The position numbers and the translations under genes are program-made. A stretch of DNA of 64,000 bases from Streptomyces sp. M41(2017) (lineage in GTDB: Bacteria > Actinomycetota > Actinomycetes > Streptomycetales > Streptomycetaceae), in the NCBI RefSeq assembly GCF_002078175.1, contig NZ_MWFK01000001.1:4030001-4094000 (forward strand). Direction: 5' to 3'. Shown here piece by piece: positions 17,010-26,002 of this stretch; positions within the stretch are counted from its first letter, which is position 1, and each line of letters opens with the position of its first letter. The notes under the pieces were generated by a model that was given only the letters and a program-made list of their open reading frames with translations, did no database searches and had not been told where the DNA came from.

Positions 17010-17436
17010 CGCGGGACATCGAAGGTGCCGCCGCGGTGGTACCTGCTCAGTGGTCACTTCGTCCTACCCGCATATCGCACCCGGTTCCAACGGTGAGATG
17101 TGCTGGGCTGACGTGTGTCGCCGGGGGTGGCATGTTCATGCCACCCCTCTTCGGCGATCCCGGATGCTCTGCGGCGATCACCGGGGCAGTTGTGCGAGGC
17201 GGCGCGGGATCGGTAGGGGCTGGTGGCCTCGTTCCGTTCGCTACGAGGTGGTGTGCTTGGACGGGCGCCCGGGCGCACTGGCTGGATCCGTGGCGTCGGC
17301 AGACTGTCGGGCGGCACCCGGCTCACTCGATCGGGGCGAGCCATCGAGTGATCATGGCACTCCGCCCTCCCCGTGATGAGCCAGTGGTGCGTCGCCACAG
17401 GTCGGTCAGGCGGCGGAACGGCTTGGGGGTGGTCCC
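16979..17436. other. Intergenic region with two inverted repeats
   Basis: 458 bases. Frames on both strands lack the codon bias of the neighbours, so I call no gene. It holds a 10-bp hairpin, GGGGTGGCAT-GTTC-ATGCCACCCC (17124-17147), and a 9-bp inverted repeat, TCACTCGAT...ATCGAGTGA (17322-17350). A small RNA is possible but unsupported. Confidence 0.4.
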
Positions 17437-18069
17437 TCAGCGTGCGGCGGCCCGGCGCAGTACCTCCGACGCGGCCCCTCCCGTGCGGGGCAGCGGCGGC
17501 AGTGCCTCGCCTGTGAAGAACTCCGCTGGGGAGTCCGTGTTGGGCCGGCGCCCACCACGCCCCTCGCCGAGAACCTGCCAGCCGTCACGCGTGAGGGTGA
17601 TGTACGCACCGCAGCGCAACCCGTGCAGCGTGCAGGCGTCCCGCAGCCCCCACATCCACGCCCCGTCCTCCTCGGTCCAACGCGCGTCGCCGTCCCGGCA
17701 GTACAGCAGTACGGCCGTGCGCACCGGAGAGCGGCGCCGCAGGTCGTGCGGGATGACCTTGCGCAACTGGGCGAGCAGCGCGTTGCGGAACATCCAGCCG
17801 TCCGCGGGGGCCGAACGCCGCGTGAACGACGCGCTCGCCAGCAGCCGCTCGTCCGGATCGAGCACCGCCACGACCGCCGTCGCCGGTCTCGGCCGGTGTC
17901 GGGCGTGCAGCCCGCTGACGACCTCACGGGGATTGCGCAGCAGCGGAATTCCGGCCGAGGCCCATTCGGCGGGTTCGAGCATGCGGGCCAGTGGGTTGGC
18001 GGAAGCGGCAGACAGGTCGGCAGACGTCGACATGGCTGCCGCCGAGGACGGAGCGAATCCGAAGGTCAC
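17437..18069 (-). CDS. Conserved actinobacterial protein of unknown function
   Basis: A 210-residue soluble protein I cannot assign. It begins TFGFAPSSAAAMSTSADL (GTG at 18069-18067 after a GGGAGGACC site; the frame extends upstream without another site). Visible features: REVVSGLHARHRPRPATAVVAVLDPDERLLASASF, where the end looks like a beta-strand/turn; WMFRNALLAQLRKVIPHDLRRR; and VLLYCRDGDARWTEEDGAWMWGLRDACTLHGLRCGAYI, with three cysteines that could bind metal. It sits downstream of recQ in the same direction with a 224-base gap holding a TATATA (18256-18261), the likely promoter. Linkage to recQ hints at DNA metabolism, but this is inference. Confidence 0.7.
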   Translation of the reverse strand: MTFGFAPSSAAAMSTSADLSAASANPLARMLEPAEWASAGIPLLRNPREVVSGLHARHRPRPATAVVAVLDPDERLLASASFTRRSAPADGWMFRNALLAQLRKVIPHDLRRRSPVRTAVLLYCRDGDARWTEEDGAWMWGLRDACTLHGLRCGAYITLTRDGWQVLGEGRGGRRPNTDSPAEFFTGEALPPLPRTGGAASEVLRRAAAR

Positions 18070-18293
18070 GGTCCTCCCTTCGGCTACGCGCCCAGACTGC
18101 GGGCGGGGTCGGACTTGGGGGATGCGCACGCCGCAGCAGAGCCCTACCGGACCACGGGAGAACCGAGCGGGGAGCGGACTCCAATTCTTCCTGTCGAACT
18201 GGGTTGCGGCAACGAGCAATTGGGGCCACGGGCCGTTTTCTGGCGATTGGCCGCCTATATACCTGCCCGGTGTTCAGCCGGGGGACACGCGGG

Positions 18294-20498
18294 TCACGCC
18301 TGCACGGCGAGGACCAGCGGCAACACCCCCTGGGCCCCGGCTCTGCGCAGCATCCGTGCGGCCACGGCGAGGGTCCATCCGGTCTCCGTGGCATCGTCCA
18401 CCAGCAGGATCGGGCCGTCGGCTTCCTTCAGGGCCGCCGCCAGCTCCGGTGACACCGCCAGCGCGCCGTCGAGTGCCTTCAACCGCTGTGCGCTGTTGCT
18501 CCGGGAGATGTGTGCGCCGTCGCCGACGTACTCCACCGATCCCAGCAGAGGGAGGCGGCCGATCTCAGCGATACCCGCGCCGAGCGACCGGATCAGCTGC
18601 GGCCGTGAACGGGAGGCCACGGTCACGACGCCGACGGGGCGGGGCTGTGCGTCGGACTGCGCGGAGGACCAGCCCCCCGGCCCCTTCGCCCAGTCGGCCA
18701 GCACACCGACCACGGCCTTGGCGACGTCGTCCGGTACGGGACCGTCCGGTGCCTGCGGGGCGAGCAGGGGCCGCAGCCGGTTGCCCCAGCCGATGTCCGA
18801 CAGCCGTCCGAGAGCACGTCCCGGAGACGCCTGTTCGCCCGCCGGGATGCGCCCCTTCAGATCGACGCCGACCGCCGGCAGCCCGGTCGGCCACATCTTG
18901 CGGGGTTCGACATCGACGCCCGCGCGCCCGAGTTCTCCGTTCGCCGCGTCCAGTGCCGCTGAGGACACGGATGCCTGGAACCGAGCGCCCGCGCAATTGT
19001 CGCAGCGGCCGCACGGTGCGGCTCCCTCGTCGTCCAGCTGCCGCCGCAGGAACTCCATGCGGCACTCGGTCGTGGAGACGTAGTCCCGCATCGCCTGCTG
19101 TTCCGCGGCGCGCTGCTTGGCCACCCAGGCGTACCGCTCGGTGTCGTACGTCCAGGGTGTCCCCGTGGAGATCCAGCCGCCCTTGACCCGGTGCACGGCG
19201 CCGTCCACGTCAAGCACCTTGAGCATGGTCTCCAGGCGGGATCTGCGCAGATCGACCAGCGGTTCGAGTGCGGGCAGGGACAGCGGGCGCTCCGCCCGGG
19301 CCAGTACGTCCAGCGTGCGCCGTACCTGCTCCTCGGGCGGGAAGGCGATCGACGCGAAGTACTCCCAGATGGCCTGGTCCTCCTTGCCGGGCAGGAGCAG
19401 CACCTCGGCGTGCTCCACGCCGCGGCCCGCACGTCCCACCTGTTGGTAGTAGGCGATGGGGGAGGAGGGGGAGCCGAGGTGGACCACGAAACCCAGGTCG
19501 GGCTTGTCGAAGCCCATGCCGAGCGCCGACGTGGCGACCAGGGCCTTGACGCGGTTGGCGAGGAGGTCCTCCTCGGCCTGCTGACGGTCCGCGTTCTCCG
19601 TCTTCCCGGTGTACGACGTCACGGTGTACCCGCTCTGGCGCAGGAACGCGGTGACCTCTTCGGCGGCGGCGACCGTGAGGGTGTAGATGATGCCCGAGCC
19701 CGGGAGATCGTCGAGGTGCTCCGCCAGCCAGGCCATCCGGTGCGCGGCGTCGGGCAGCCGCAGCACGTTCAGGCTCAGGCTCTCGCGGTCCAGCGGGCCG
19801 CGCAGGACCAGTGCGTCCGTGCTGCCGCCGGTGCCGAGCTGTTCCGCGACATCGGCCGTCACGCGCGCGTTGGCCGTCGCGGTGGTCGCCAGCACCGGGA
19901 CGCCGGGCGGCAGGTCGGCGAGCATGGTGCGCAGGCGGCGGTAGTCCGGCCGGAAGTCGTGACCCCAGTCGGAGATGCAGTGCGCTTCGTCGACCACCAG
20001 CAGGCCCGTGGCGGCGGCCAGCGCGGGCAGCACCTGGTCGCGGAAGTCGGGGTTGTTGAGCCGCTCCGGACTCACCAGCAGGACATCGACCTCGCTCGCC
20101 GCCACCTCGGCCTGGATGGTCTCCCACTCCTCCGTGTTGGAGGAGTTGATCGTCCGAGCGCGAATGCCGGCGCGGGCCGCCGCCTCCACCTGGTTGCGCA
20201 TGAGGGCGAGGAGCGGAGAGACGATCACCGTGGGTCCGGCGCCCCTCTCGCGCAGCAGCGCGGTCGCGACGAAGTACACCGCGGACTTGCCCCAGCCGGT
20301 GCGCTGCACGACCAGTGCCCTGCGCTTGTCGGCCACCAGCGCCTCGATGGCGAGCCACTGATCCTCGCGCAGACGAGCCTCCCCCTGCCGGGCGCCGACG
20401 AGCCGGGCCAGGACGGTGTCGGCGGCAGCCCGCAGTTCTTCGCGGGCAGCGCCTGGCGGGATATCAGTGGCTGTGGGTCGCGGGTCTTCGTTGGTCAT
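18294..20498 (-). CDS. recQ: RecQ-family DNA helicase with phosphoribosyltransferase-like C-terminus
   Basis: A 734-residue 3'->5' superfamily 2 helicase. Walker A QRTGWGKS is at 65-72, DEAH at 170-173, with the RecQ blocks LVVDEAHCISDWGHDFRPDY, LATTATAN and the arginine-finger region YYQQVGRAGRG. A zinc-binding cysteine cluster follows (TTECRMEF ... CGRCDNCAG). Unlike E. coli RecQ, the last part is not an HRDC domain. It ends with a PRPP-loop-like motif, LLVDDATETGWTLAVAARMLRRAGA (698 onward), as in ComF-type phosphoribosyltransferases, preceded by VVTVASRSRPQLI. Whether that tail binds PRPP is unknown. I chose ATG 20498 because it gives MTNEDPRPTA; another 20 codons are open upstream but contain a DnaA-box region. 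Confidence 0.9.
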   Translation of the reverse strand: MTNEDPRPTATDIPPGAAREELRAAADTVLARLVGARQGEARLREDQWLAIEALVADKRRALVVQRTGWGKSAVYFVATALLRERGAGPTVIVSPLLALMRNQVEAAARAGIRARTINSSNTEEWETIQAEVAASEVDVLLVSPERLNNPDFRDQVLPALAAATGLLVVDEAHCISDWGHDFRPDYRRLRTMLADLPPGVPVLATTATANARVTADVAEQLGTGGSTDALVLRGPLDRESLSLNVLRLPDAAHRMAWLAEHLDDLPGSGIIYTLTVAAAEEVTAFLRQSGYTVTSYTGKTENADRQQAEEDLLANRVKALVATSALGMGFDKPDLGFVVHLGSPSSPIAYYQQVGRAGRGVEHAEVLLLPGKEDQAIWEYFASIAFPPEEQVRRTLDVLARAERPLSLPALEPLVDLRRSRLETMLKVLDVDGAVHRVKGGWISTGTPWTYDTERYAWVAKQRAAEQQAMRDYVSTTECRMEFLRRQLDDEGAAPCGRCDNCAGARFQASVSSAALDAANGELGRAGVDVEPRKMWPTGLPAVGVDLKGRIPAGEQASPGRALGRLSDIGWGNRLRPLLAPQAPDGPVPDDVAKAVVGVLADWAKGPGGWSSAQSDAQPRPVGVVTVASRSRPQLIRSLGAGIAEIGRLPLLGSVEYVGDGAHISRSNSAQRLKALDGALAVSPELAAALKEADGPILLVDDATETGWTLAVAARMLRRAGAQGVLPLVLAVQA

Positions 20499-20549
20499 GG
20501 CCCCATGCAACCCGATGGGTCGGACAAACCGCGAACGAGACCGTCCACC

Positions 20550-20558
20550 TGTGGACAA
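20550..20558 (-). promoter_or_regulatory. DnaA box (reverse)
   Basis: TGTGGACAA, the reverse complement of TTGTCCACA, the form preferred in Streptomyces oriC. It overlaps the palindrome GTCCAC-CT-GTGGAC (20543-20556) in the recQ/DUF4192 divergent gap. Confidence 0.6.
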
Positions 20559-20582
20559 CCCTTGGCGTGATCATGGCCATGG

Positions 20583-20591
20583 TTATCCACA
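20583..20591 (+). promoter_or_regulatory. DnaA box (consensus)
   Basis: TTATCCACA is the perfect E. coli-type consensus DnaA box. It lies 25 bases from the previous box, in the opposite orientation. Confidence 0.65.
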
Positions 20592-20631
20592 GCCAAAAAC
20601 GGAATCCCAAGATCCGCGAGATGGTCACCGC

Positions 20632-22485
20632 ATGACGAATCACGACGAAGCGACCGACACGTCCGGTGACGAGAACAGCGAAGTGCAGGGCGCTCCCGAC
20701 GCCGGCCGCACGCACGACTGGCCGACCGCGGGCGGCGTACAGGGTGGCCGACACCGGATGCGTCACCGAACTGCCTCCGACGGCTGGAGCCTCCCGCACG
20801 CTCGCTCGGCCTGCGACGACTCCGTTCCGCCTGAGCACTCCGGACGCTCGGCCGCCGTCGGCGGCGCCAATGGTTCCGGCGCAGAGCGCGTACAAACCAC
20901 GGGCCAGGCCGCTGACGGCGGTCATCAGGACGGTCCGACGGGCGCCGATGACGTAGCCGGGGCGGCCGGCGCCGCGATCTCGGGCCGGCCGGCGATTCCC
21001 GCCGAGACGAAGAATCGAGGCCTGCCGACGCTCCCCGATGCTGCTGGTGGGCAACACGAGGTCACGCATCAGGTGACCCTGCGGACCCCGGCGGAGCTGG
21101 CCGACGCGCTGCCCTATCTCCTGGGGTACCGCCCCGAGGACAGCATCGTGCTGGTCGCACTGCACGACCGGGAGCGCCGGGGCAGGATCGGTGGCCGGGC
21201 CCGCCTGGGCATCCCCGCGAACGAGGAGGACTGGCCGTCCGTCTCCGAACAGCTGACACAGGGCCTGATCAAAGGAAGCGAGCGGCGCGGAGCCCGGCCC
21301 GAGAGCATGGTCGCCTACCTGTGCCAGGAACCCGGATCGGGTGAGTCGGGGCACGACGTCATGGAGCGGCTCCGCCCACTCGCCCAGTTGCTCCGCACAG
21401 CCTCCGGACGACTCGACGTTCCGGTCATCGAGGCGCTCTGCATCTCCGACGGCCGCTTCTGGTCGTACACCTGCCCCGGCCAGGGGTGCTGTCCGCCGGA
21501 GGGCTCGTCGATGGGGCTTCCCGGCACGTCCGTCCTGGCCGCTGCCGCGACCTATGCGGGTCTTCAGGTGCGCGGTTCCCTGCGGGAGCTGACGGCCAGG
21601 CTCACTCCCTGGGAGACCACCGCCGCGCCGGGACAGGAGGTGGCCCTCGACACCGCCAGCATGGCGATCGTCCCGAGGATCCTGGACGACGCAGGCCGCG
21701 CCGGGGTGGCCGAGGAAGCCCTCGCACTGGCCCGCCGGATCAGGGACCGACTGGCGGCCGCTCCCGCGGTGCCCGGGATGCGTCCGGCCGATCTGCGTGA
21801 CGACGGACTCCTGGAGGACGAGGAAGCCGCAACACTGATCCTCGCCCTCCAGGACCGCGCGACCCGCGACCGCGCCGCGGAGTGGATGGAGGGCGACGAA
21901 GCAGGTCCGGCCCTGCGCCTGTGGCGCGCGCTGGCCCGCCGCTGCGTCGGCCCCTACCGCGAGCACGCGGCCGCACCCCTCACCCTCGCCGGATGGGTCG
22001 CCTGGTCCACCGGCGACGAACTGGAGGCCCGAGAGGCACTCGCGATGGCCCTCGGCTCCGACCCCGACTACCTGTTCGCGCGTCTCCTGCACCAGGCGTG
22101 CAACGAGGGCCTGGATCCGGAGTCCATCCGCCGCTGCCTCCGCGCGGAACGAACCGGTCGCGGGCCGGTGCGGAACGTCCAGTCACCCGATCCCGGCGCG
22201 CCCCGTTCCCCGGCGGACGCGGAGCCGGACCTGGAAGGGGAATCCCATGGGCTCGGCGCGGCCCCGTCACCAGCCTCGCGGCGCCGCCGGCGTACCCGTA
22301 TGAGCGTGAGCGCCAGTGTCCGGCCGCCCCGCCGCGGTCCTGGAGCGGCAGGCGGCCAGCGGAGCCGTCCGGTCCAGCCTTCCCGAGTCGGAGATCGACC
22401 GGGACGAGCAGGCGACAAGGCGGACGGGCAGCTGCACGCGTCGGGTGGTGACGGAGGCGGGCGAGGCGCGGAAGAGGACGGGTGA
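20632..22485 (+). CDS. DUF4192 domain protein
   Basis: 617 residues. The first ~140 are a hydrophilic, low-complexity extension (DEATDTSGDENSEVQG ... AISGRPAIPAE). The DUF4192 domain runs from about 141 (VTLRTPAELADALPYLLGYRPEDSIVLVAL) to about 560, with the family blocks EALCISDGRFWSYTC, PGTSVLAAAATYAG and LTLAGWVAWSTGDELEAREALAMAL. The C-terminus is again disordered, Pro/Arg/Gly-rich, and its composition resembles frame-shifted intergenic DNA, so the true end could be shorter in relatives. The family is widespread in actinobacteria and has no known function. It is divergent from recQ across the DnaA-box gap. Confidence 0.85.
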   Translation: MTNHDEATDTSGDENSEVQGAPDAGRTHDWPTAGGVQGGRHRMRHRTASDGWSLPHARSACDDSVPPEHSGRSAAVGGANGSGAERVQTTGQAADGGHQDGPTGADDVAGAAGAAISGRPAIPAETKNRGLPTLPDAAGGQHEVTHQVTLRTPAELADALPYLLGYRPEDSIVLVALHDRERRGRIGGRARLGIPANEEDWPSVSEQLTQGLIKGSERRGARPESMVAYLCQEPGSGESGHDVMERLRPLAQLLRTASGRLDVPVIEALCISDGRFWSYTCPGQGCCPPEGSSMGLPGTSVLAAAATYAGLQVRGSLRELTARLTPWETTAAPGQEVALDTASMAIVPRILDDAGRAGVAEEALALARRIRDRLAAAPAVPGMRPADLRDDGLLEDEEAATLILALQDRATRDRAAEWMEGDEAGPALRLWRALARRCVGPYREHAAAPLTLAGWVAWSTGDELEAREALAMALGSDPDYLFARLLHQACNEGLDPESIRRCLRAERTGRGPVRNVQSPDPGAPRSPADAEPDLEGESHGLGAAPSPASRRRRRTRMSVSASVRPPRRGPGAAGGQRSRPVQPSRVGDRPGRAGDKADGQLHASGGDGGGRGAEEDG

Positions 22486-22848
22486 GCTGGGTGGCGGCGG
22501 GAGCGGGGAGTGCGCGTGCGGAGGACACAGGAGCCTTTATCCCTCGCGGCCGGAGATGGTCGAGAGGTCGGCGGAGCAGTGAGGCCCCGCCCGTGAAGAC
22601 GTCCTGTGCTCGCCCGGGGCAGGCGATGGCCCCACGACTCAGGGCGGCGGGAGTCCGCCAACGCCCTGCCCGCCGCCATTCGGTCGGCTGAGGGGGCGAA
22701 AGCGTGACCCGGGGCGGGGCTGCCCCGTTCACCTGAGTGGCGGAGTCCGGGGCCGGGTTGCGCCGCAGCGTCACCCCCCGAATCCGCGGCGCCACCCATC
22801 AGGCGCCGAACGCGTTCCAGGCGCACCGAGCGCGGAGGAAGCCATCCG
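22486..22848. other. Intergenic region with one candidate terminator
   Basis: 363 bases with no credible gene. A 9-bp GC stem (GGCGGCGGG 22643-22651 with CCCGCCGCC 22669-22677, 17-base loop) may end the DUF4192 transcript. GGAGGAAG before 22849 is the ribosome-binding site of the next gene. Confidence 0.45.
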
Positions 22849-24987
22849 ATGCCCATGACCAGTCCGTCCTCTGCCCCCGACGACGTCCGTCCGTCCGCGA
22901 CCGACACCGCGCAAGCCGTCAGACGCGCGGGTGACCCGGGGGTCACCCGAGCGGGCATCCGGGACACCGGGCCGCTTTCCCTTCCAGGCGGGCGCGGCCC
23001 GACCGCTCCACAGGCACCCCTTGGAGGACCCGGTCGGACGGGGGTGCTGCCGCCCGCCCACACCGCCCTGATCTGCGTCGCACTTCCGGACCTGGCCGTC
23101 TCGACGGACGAGGGGCAGCTGAGCGGCCGCGGACTGGAGGGGATCTATCGGGCGGGGCGGCGCCTCCTGGCGCGCTGCCGACTGAGTGTCGCCGGCAGGG
23201 AGCCACTCCCCGTGCAGGCACGCATGGTCGCGGCGGACGTGGCCCGCTTCGTGGGCACCCTTCGGGTGGCTCCCGACGCGGGGCCCGACCCGGACGTGGT
23301 CGTCGAGCGGACACGCCATGCGGACGGAACCGAGCGGATCACCCTGCGGAGTTCGTCGCCGCGCACACTGCGCCTGCCCGTCGAGATCGCCCTCGGGACG
23401 GATCTCGCGGAACTGGGCTCCATCGCCTCCGGCCGCCCGGGCCCCGAGCTGGCACCCAGCGTCCATGCCGCCGGACTCCGCTGGTCCTCCGCCGCGGGAC
23501 ACGTTGCGGTGACCGCCGATCCGCCGCCGGCCGACGCACTGGCCTCGGCGGGACTGTTGCGGTGGGAGGTCGAACTGCCGCCCGGCGGCACGTGGAGCGT
23601 GGAGCTGCGGGTCCGCCTCGACGGAGCGGGACCGATCAGAGCCGTCGGCCGGGGCGCCGCGAGCCCGTTCTCCCCGGCGCGGGCAGTGAGCGACAAGCTC
23701 GGCGCGGAAGCCCTCCTGCGGACGTCGGTCGAGGATCTTCAGGCGTTGCTGCTGCGCGACCCCCGGCACCCGTCCGACATCCACCTCGCGGCGGGCGCGC
23801 CGTGGCGGTGCGGGCTGGCACCGGCCGACGCCCTGGTGGCGGCCCGGATGACGTTGCCCCTCGGGACGCGTCTGGCAGTCGGCACCCTGCGAACCCTGGC
23901 CCGCACCCAGCTCACAGGCCCCGGACCGCGTGCCGGGCTGATCCCGGGGCCGCTGCGGGACGCGGGACCACACCTGCCGCCCGGGTGCACGGCGACCGAG
24001 GCGACGCTCCTCTTCCCGGTGCTTCTCGCGGAGGCTCGGCGATGGGGACTCCCGGAACAGGAGGTGGAGGAACTGCTCCCTGCGGCCGAGCGCTGCCTCG
24101 AATGGCTGCGGACCACGGTCGGCGACGGCACGTATCTCTCCGACGCACAGCCGACCGGACCCCTTCGCTGCGAGACCCAGGCTCACGCCCACCGAGCGGC
24201 TCTGCTCGGCGCCGATCTGCTCGACACGTACGGCCGGACGGGAGGTCTGGGACTTCGGCAGTGGGCTCAGGACATGCGGACGGCCTTCCGTGCCGACTTC
24301 TGGGCCGATGACCTGGGCGGAGGCAGACCGGCCGCCGCCCGGGCACAGGACGGGCGTCTCGCGCCCCAGCTCGGCTCGAGTGCCGCCCATCTCCTCGACA
24401 CCGGACTGCTCGGCTCCGGTGAGGCGGCTCCCGGCCTGCTCGACAAGGTGCGCACCGAACAGCTCGCCCGCCTGCTCGGAAGCCCGGCCATGGACTCCGG
24501 CTGGGGGCTGCGCAGCCTGGGGGCGAAGGAAACGGCGTACAACCCGTTCGGTCACCGCGCGGGGGCCGTGCGCGTCCAGGAGACAGCTGTGGCGGTCGCC
24601 GGGCTTGCCGCCGCGGGCCATGAGAAGGAGGCGGCCTCGCTGCTGTGCGGCGCCTTCGCGGCTGCCCAGTGCTTCGGGCACCGCCTCCCGGACATGTACG
24701 CCGGAGAGCAGCGGACGGAAGGCAGCGCCCCGCTCCCGCACCCGGCCGCGTCACGGCCGGCGGCCGTCTCCGCGGCGGCCGCGGTACTGCTGCTCAGCAC
24801 ACTCGCCGGAATCCGCCCCGATGCGCCCGCCGGGACGGTCACCCTGCGTCCGTTCCGAGCTGCGCCTCTGGGCGAGATCGGGCTCACCGGCCTGCGGGTC
24901 TCGGGCGCGCCCTTCTCCGTGCGCGTCAGCAGACTGGGACTCGCCATGGTCGAGGAGGCAGGTGACGGGCTGCAGTTGGGACTGTGA
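22849..24987 (+). CDS. Glycogen-debranching-enzyme-like protein (amylo-alpha-1,6-glucosidase type)
   Basis: A 712-residue protein with an N-terminal beta-sandwich domain of the bacterial glycogen debranching N-terminal type (LPPAHTALICVALPDLAVSTDEGQLSGRGLEGIYRAGRRLLARCRLSVAGREPLPVQARMV) and a C-terminal (alpha/alpha)6 toroid (about 300-690). The toroid blocks APWRCGLAPADALVAARMTLPLG, LRCETQAHAHRAALLGADLLDTYGR and SGWGLRSLGAKETAYNPFGHRAGAVRVQETA match the glucosidase core. Related enzymes hydrolyse alpha-1,6 branches or related oligosaccharides. The usual aspartate in the acidic catalytic loops appears changed or displaced (APWRCGL rather than a D-containing loop), so activity is uncertain. 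The ATG at 22849 follows GGAGGAAG. Confidence 0.8.
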   Translation: MPMTSPSSAPDDVRPSATDTAQAVRRAGDPGVTRAGIRDTGPLSLPGGRGPTAPQAPLGGPGRTGVLPPAHTALICVALPDLAVSTDEGQLSGRGLEGIYRAGRRLLARCRLSVAGREPLPVQARMVAADVARFVGTLRVAPDAGPDPDVVVERTRHADGTERITLRSSSPRTLRLPVEIALGTDLAELGSIASGRPGPELAPSVHAAGLRWSSAAGHVAVTADPPPADALASAGLLRWEVELPPGGTWSVELRVRLDGAGPIRAVGRGAASPFSPARAVSDKLGAEALLRTSVEDLQALLLRDPRHPSDIHLAAGAPWRCGLAPADALVAARMTLPLGTRLAVGTLRTLARTQLTGPGPRAGLIPGPLRDAGPHLPPGCTATEATLLFPVLLAEARRWGLPEQEVEELLPAAERCLEWLRTTVGDGTYLSDAQPTGPLRCETQAHAHRAALLGADLLDTYGRTGGLGLRQWAQDMRTAFRADFWADDLGGGRPAAARAQDGRLAPQLGSSAAHLLDTGLLGSGEAAPGLLDKVRTEQLARLLGSPAMDSGWGLRSLGAKETAYNPFGHRAGAVRVQETAVAVAGLAAAGHEKEAASLLCGAFAAAQCFGHRLPDMYAGEQRTEGSAPLPHPAASRPAAVSAAAAVLLLSTLAGIRPDAPAGTVTLRPFRAAPLGEIGLTGLRVSGAPFSVRVSRLGLAMVEEAGDGLQLGL

Positions 24988-25088
24988 CATGCCCCGGAAC
25001 GCGTACGGCGTCGGGGGCCCTCGACGGCCGAGGGGTGTTACCGGACAGAAGTCGATCATCCGTGGTCGGAGCTGACGAACGAGGTGTT

Positions 25089-25108
25089 TATCGTCAGGCA
25101 GACGACTA
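25089..25108. promoter_or_regulatory. Candidate NrtR-type operator overlapping the promoter
   Basis: TATCGTCAGGCAGACGACTA is an imperfect 20-bp palindrome (core TCGTC-AGGCA-GACGA). It overlaps the start of the -10 TATGAT (25107-25112) of the following Nudix regulator gene and is well placed for autoregulation. Confidence 0.6.
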
Positions 25109-25118
25109 TGATCGCGGC

Positions 25119-25877
25119 ATGCCCTACGACCCGTCAGCCTTTCCGCCCTTCGCCGTGACCGTGGACCTGGTCGTGCTGACCGTGCGCCGCCATGCCCTGT
25201 GCGCGTTGGCGGTACGGCGGGGGGAGCAGCCCTTCCAGGGACGGTGGGCGCTGCCCGGCGGATTCGTACGGGACGACGAGGATCTCGCCCAGGCCGCGGC
25301 GCGCGAACTGGCCGAGGAGACCGGCCTGAGTGCCCATGACCCTTCCCTGCCCACCCAGGACAACGGCGCGCACCTCGAACAGCTCGCGACCTATGGCGAC
25401 CCCAAGCGGGATCCCCGGATGAGGGTGGTCAGTGTCGCGCACCTGGCGCTGGCCCCCGATCTGCCCGCGCCCCGGGCCGGCGGCGACGCGAACAGCGCCC
25501 GCTGGGCGCCGGTCGAGGAGCTTCTCCAGCAGGGCGGGTACGGGCGGGACGGGGAACAGGTCGCACCCCTCGCCTTCGACCACACCCAGATCCTCTCGGA
25601 CGGCGTGGAGCGAGCCCGCTCCAAGATCGAATACTCGTCCCTGGCGACTGCTTTCTGCCCGACCGAGTTCACGGTCGGCGAGCTGCGCCGTGTCTACGAG
25701 GCGGTGTGGGGCGTGGTGCTGGACCCGCGCAACTTCCATCGCAAGGTGACCGGCACGCCGGGCTTCCTGGTGCCCACAGGCGGCACGACCACCCGCCAGG
25801 GCGGCCGCCCCGCCCAGTTGTTCCGCGCCGGCGGCGCCACCCTCCTCAACCCGCCGATGCTGCGCCCCGAGGTCTGA
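25119..25877 (+). CDS. Nudix-domain regulator of the NrtR type, with an intact Nudix box
   Basis: 252 residues. An N-terminal Nudix hydrolase domain carries a perfect Nudix box (G-x5-E-x7-R-E-L-x-E-E-x-G-L, in GFVRDDEDLAQ...REL.EETGL). A C-terminal winged-helix region (EFTVGELRRVYEAVWG then LDPRNFHRKV) is the signature of NrtR regulators, which sense ADP-ribose or NAD intermediates. Classical NrtR proteins often have a degenerate Nudix box, so this one may still hydrolyse its ligand. The ATG at 25119 lies 6 nt after TATGAT, indicating a leaderless transcript. A palindrome at 25089-25108 is the probable autoregulatory site. The likely regulon (NAD or sugar metabolism) is not visible next to it. 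Confidence 0.85.
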   Translation: MPYDPSAFPPFAVTVDLVVLTVRRHALCALAVRRGEQPFQGRWALPGGFVRDDEDLAQAAARELAEETGLSAHDPSLPTQDNGAHLEQLATYGDPKRDPRMRVVSVAHLALAPDLPAPRAGGDANSARWAPVEELLQQGGYGRDGEQVAPLAFDHTQILSDGVERARSKIEYSSLATAFCPTEFTVGELRRVYEAVWGVVLDPRNFHRKVTGTPGFLVPTGGTTTRQGGRPAQLFRAGGATLLNPPMLRPEV

Positions 25878-26002
25878 CGGGCGGGGAGCGGACGCCGTTT
25901 CGGGGTTCTGCGCCTCGACATACTCGCCAGTGCCATGAAGCAGGTCCGCGATGAACCGCATGGTGCCCGGAATTTCCTTTATGTCGCGCTATCTTGCTTT
26001 GG

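Noticed and set aside
17124..17147. Hairpin considered as part of a tRNA
   Set aside because: No T-loop GGTTCGA motif or acceptor pairing near it; no tRNA seen anywhere in the window.
17054..17398. A 114-codon minus-strand frame in the 17 kb gap
   Set aside because: Codon use does not match neighbouring genes, no ribosome-binding site, and the region carries inverted repeats instead.
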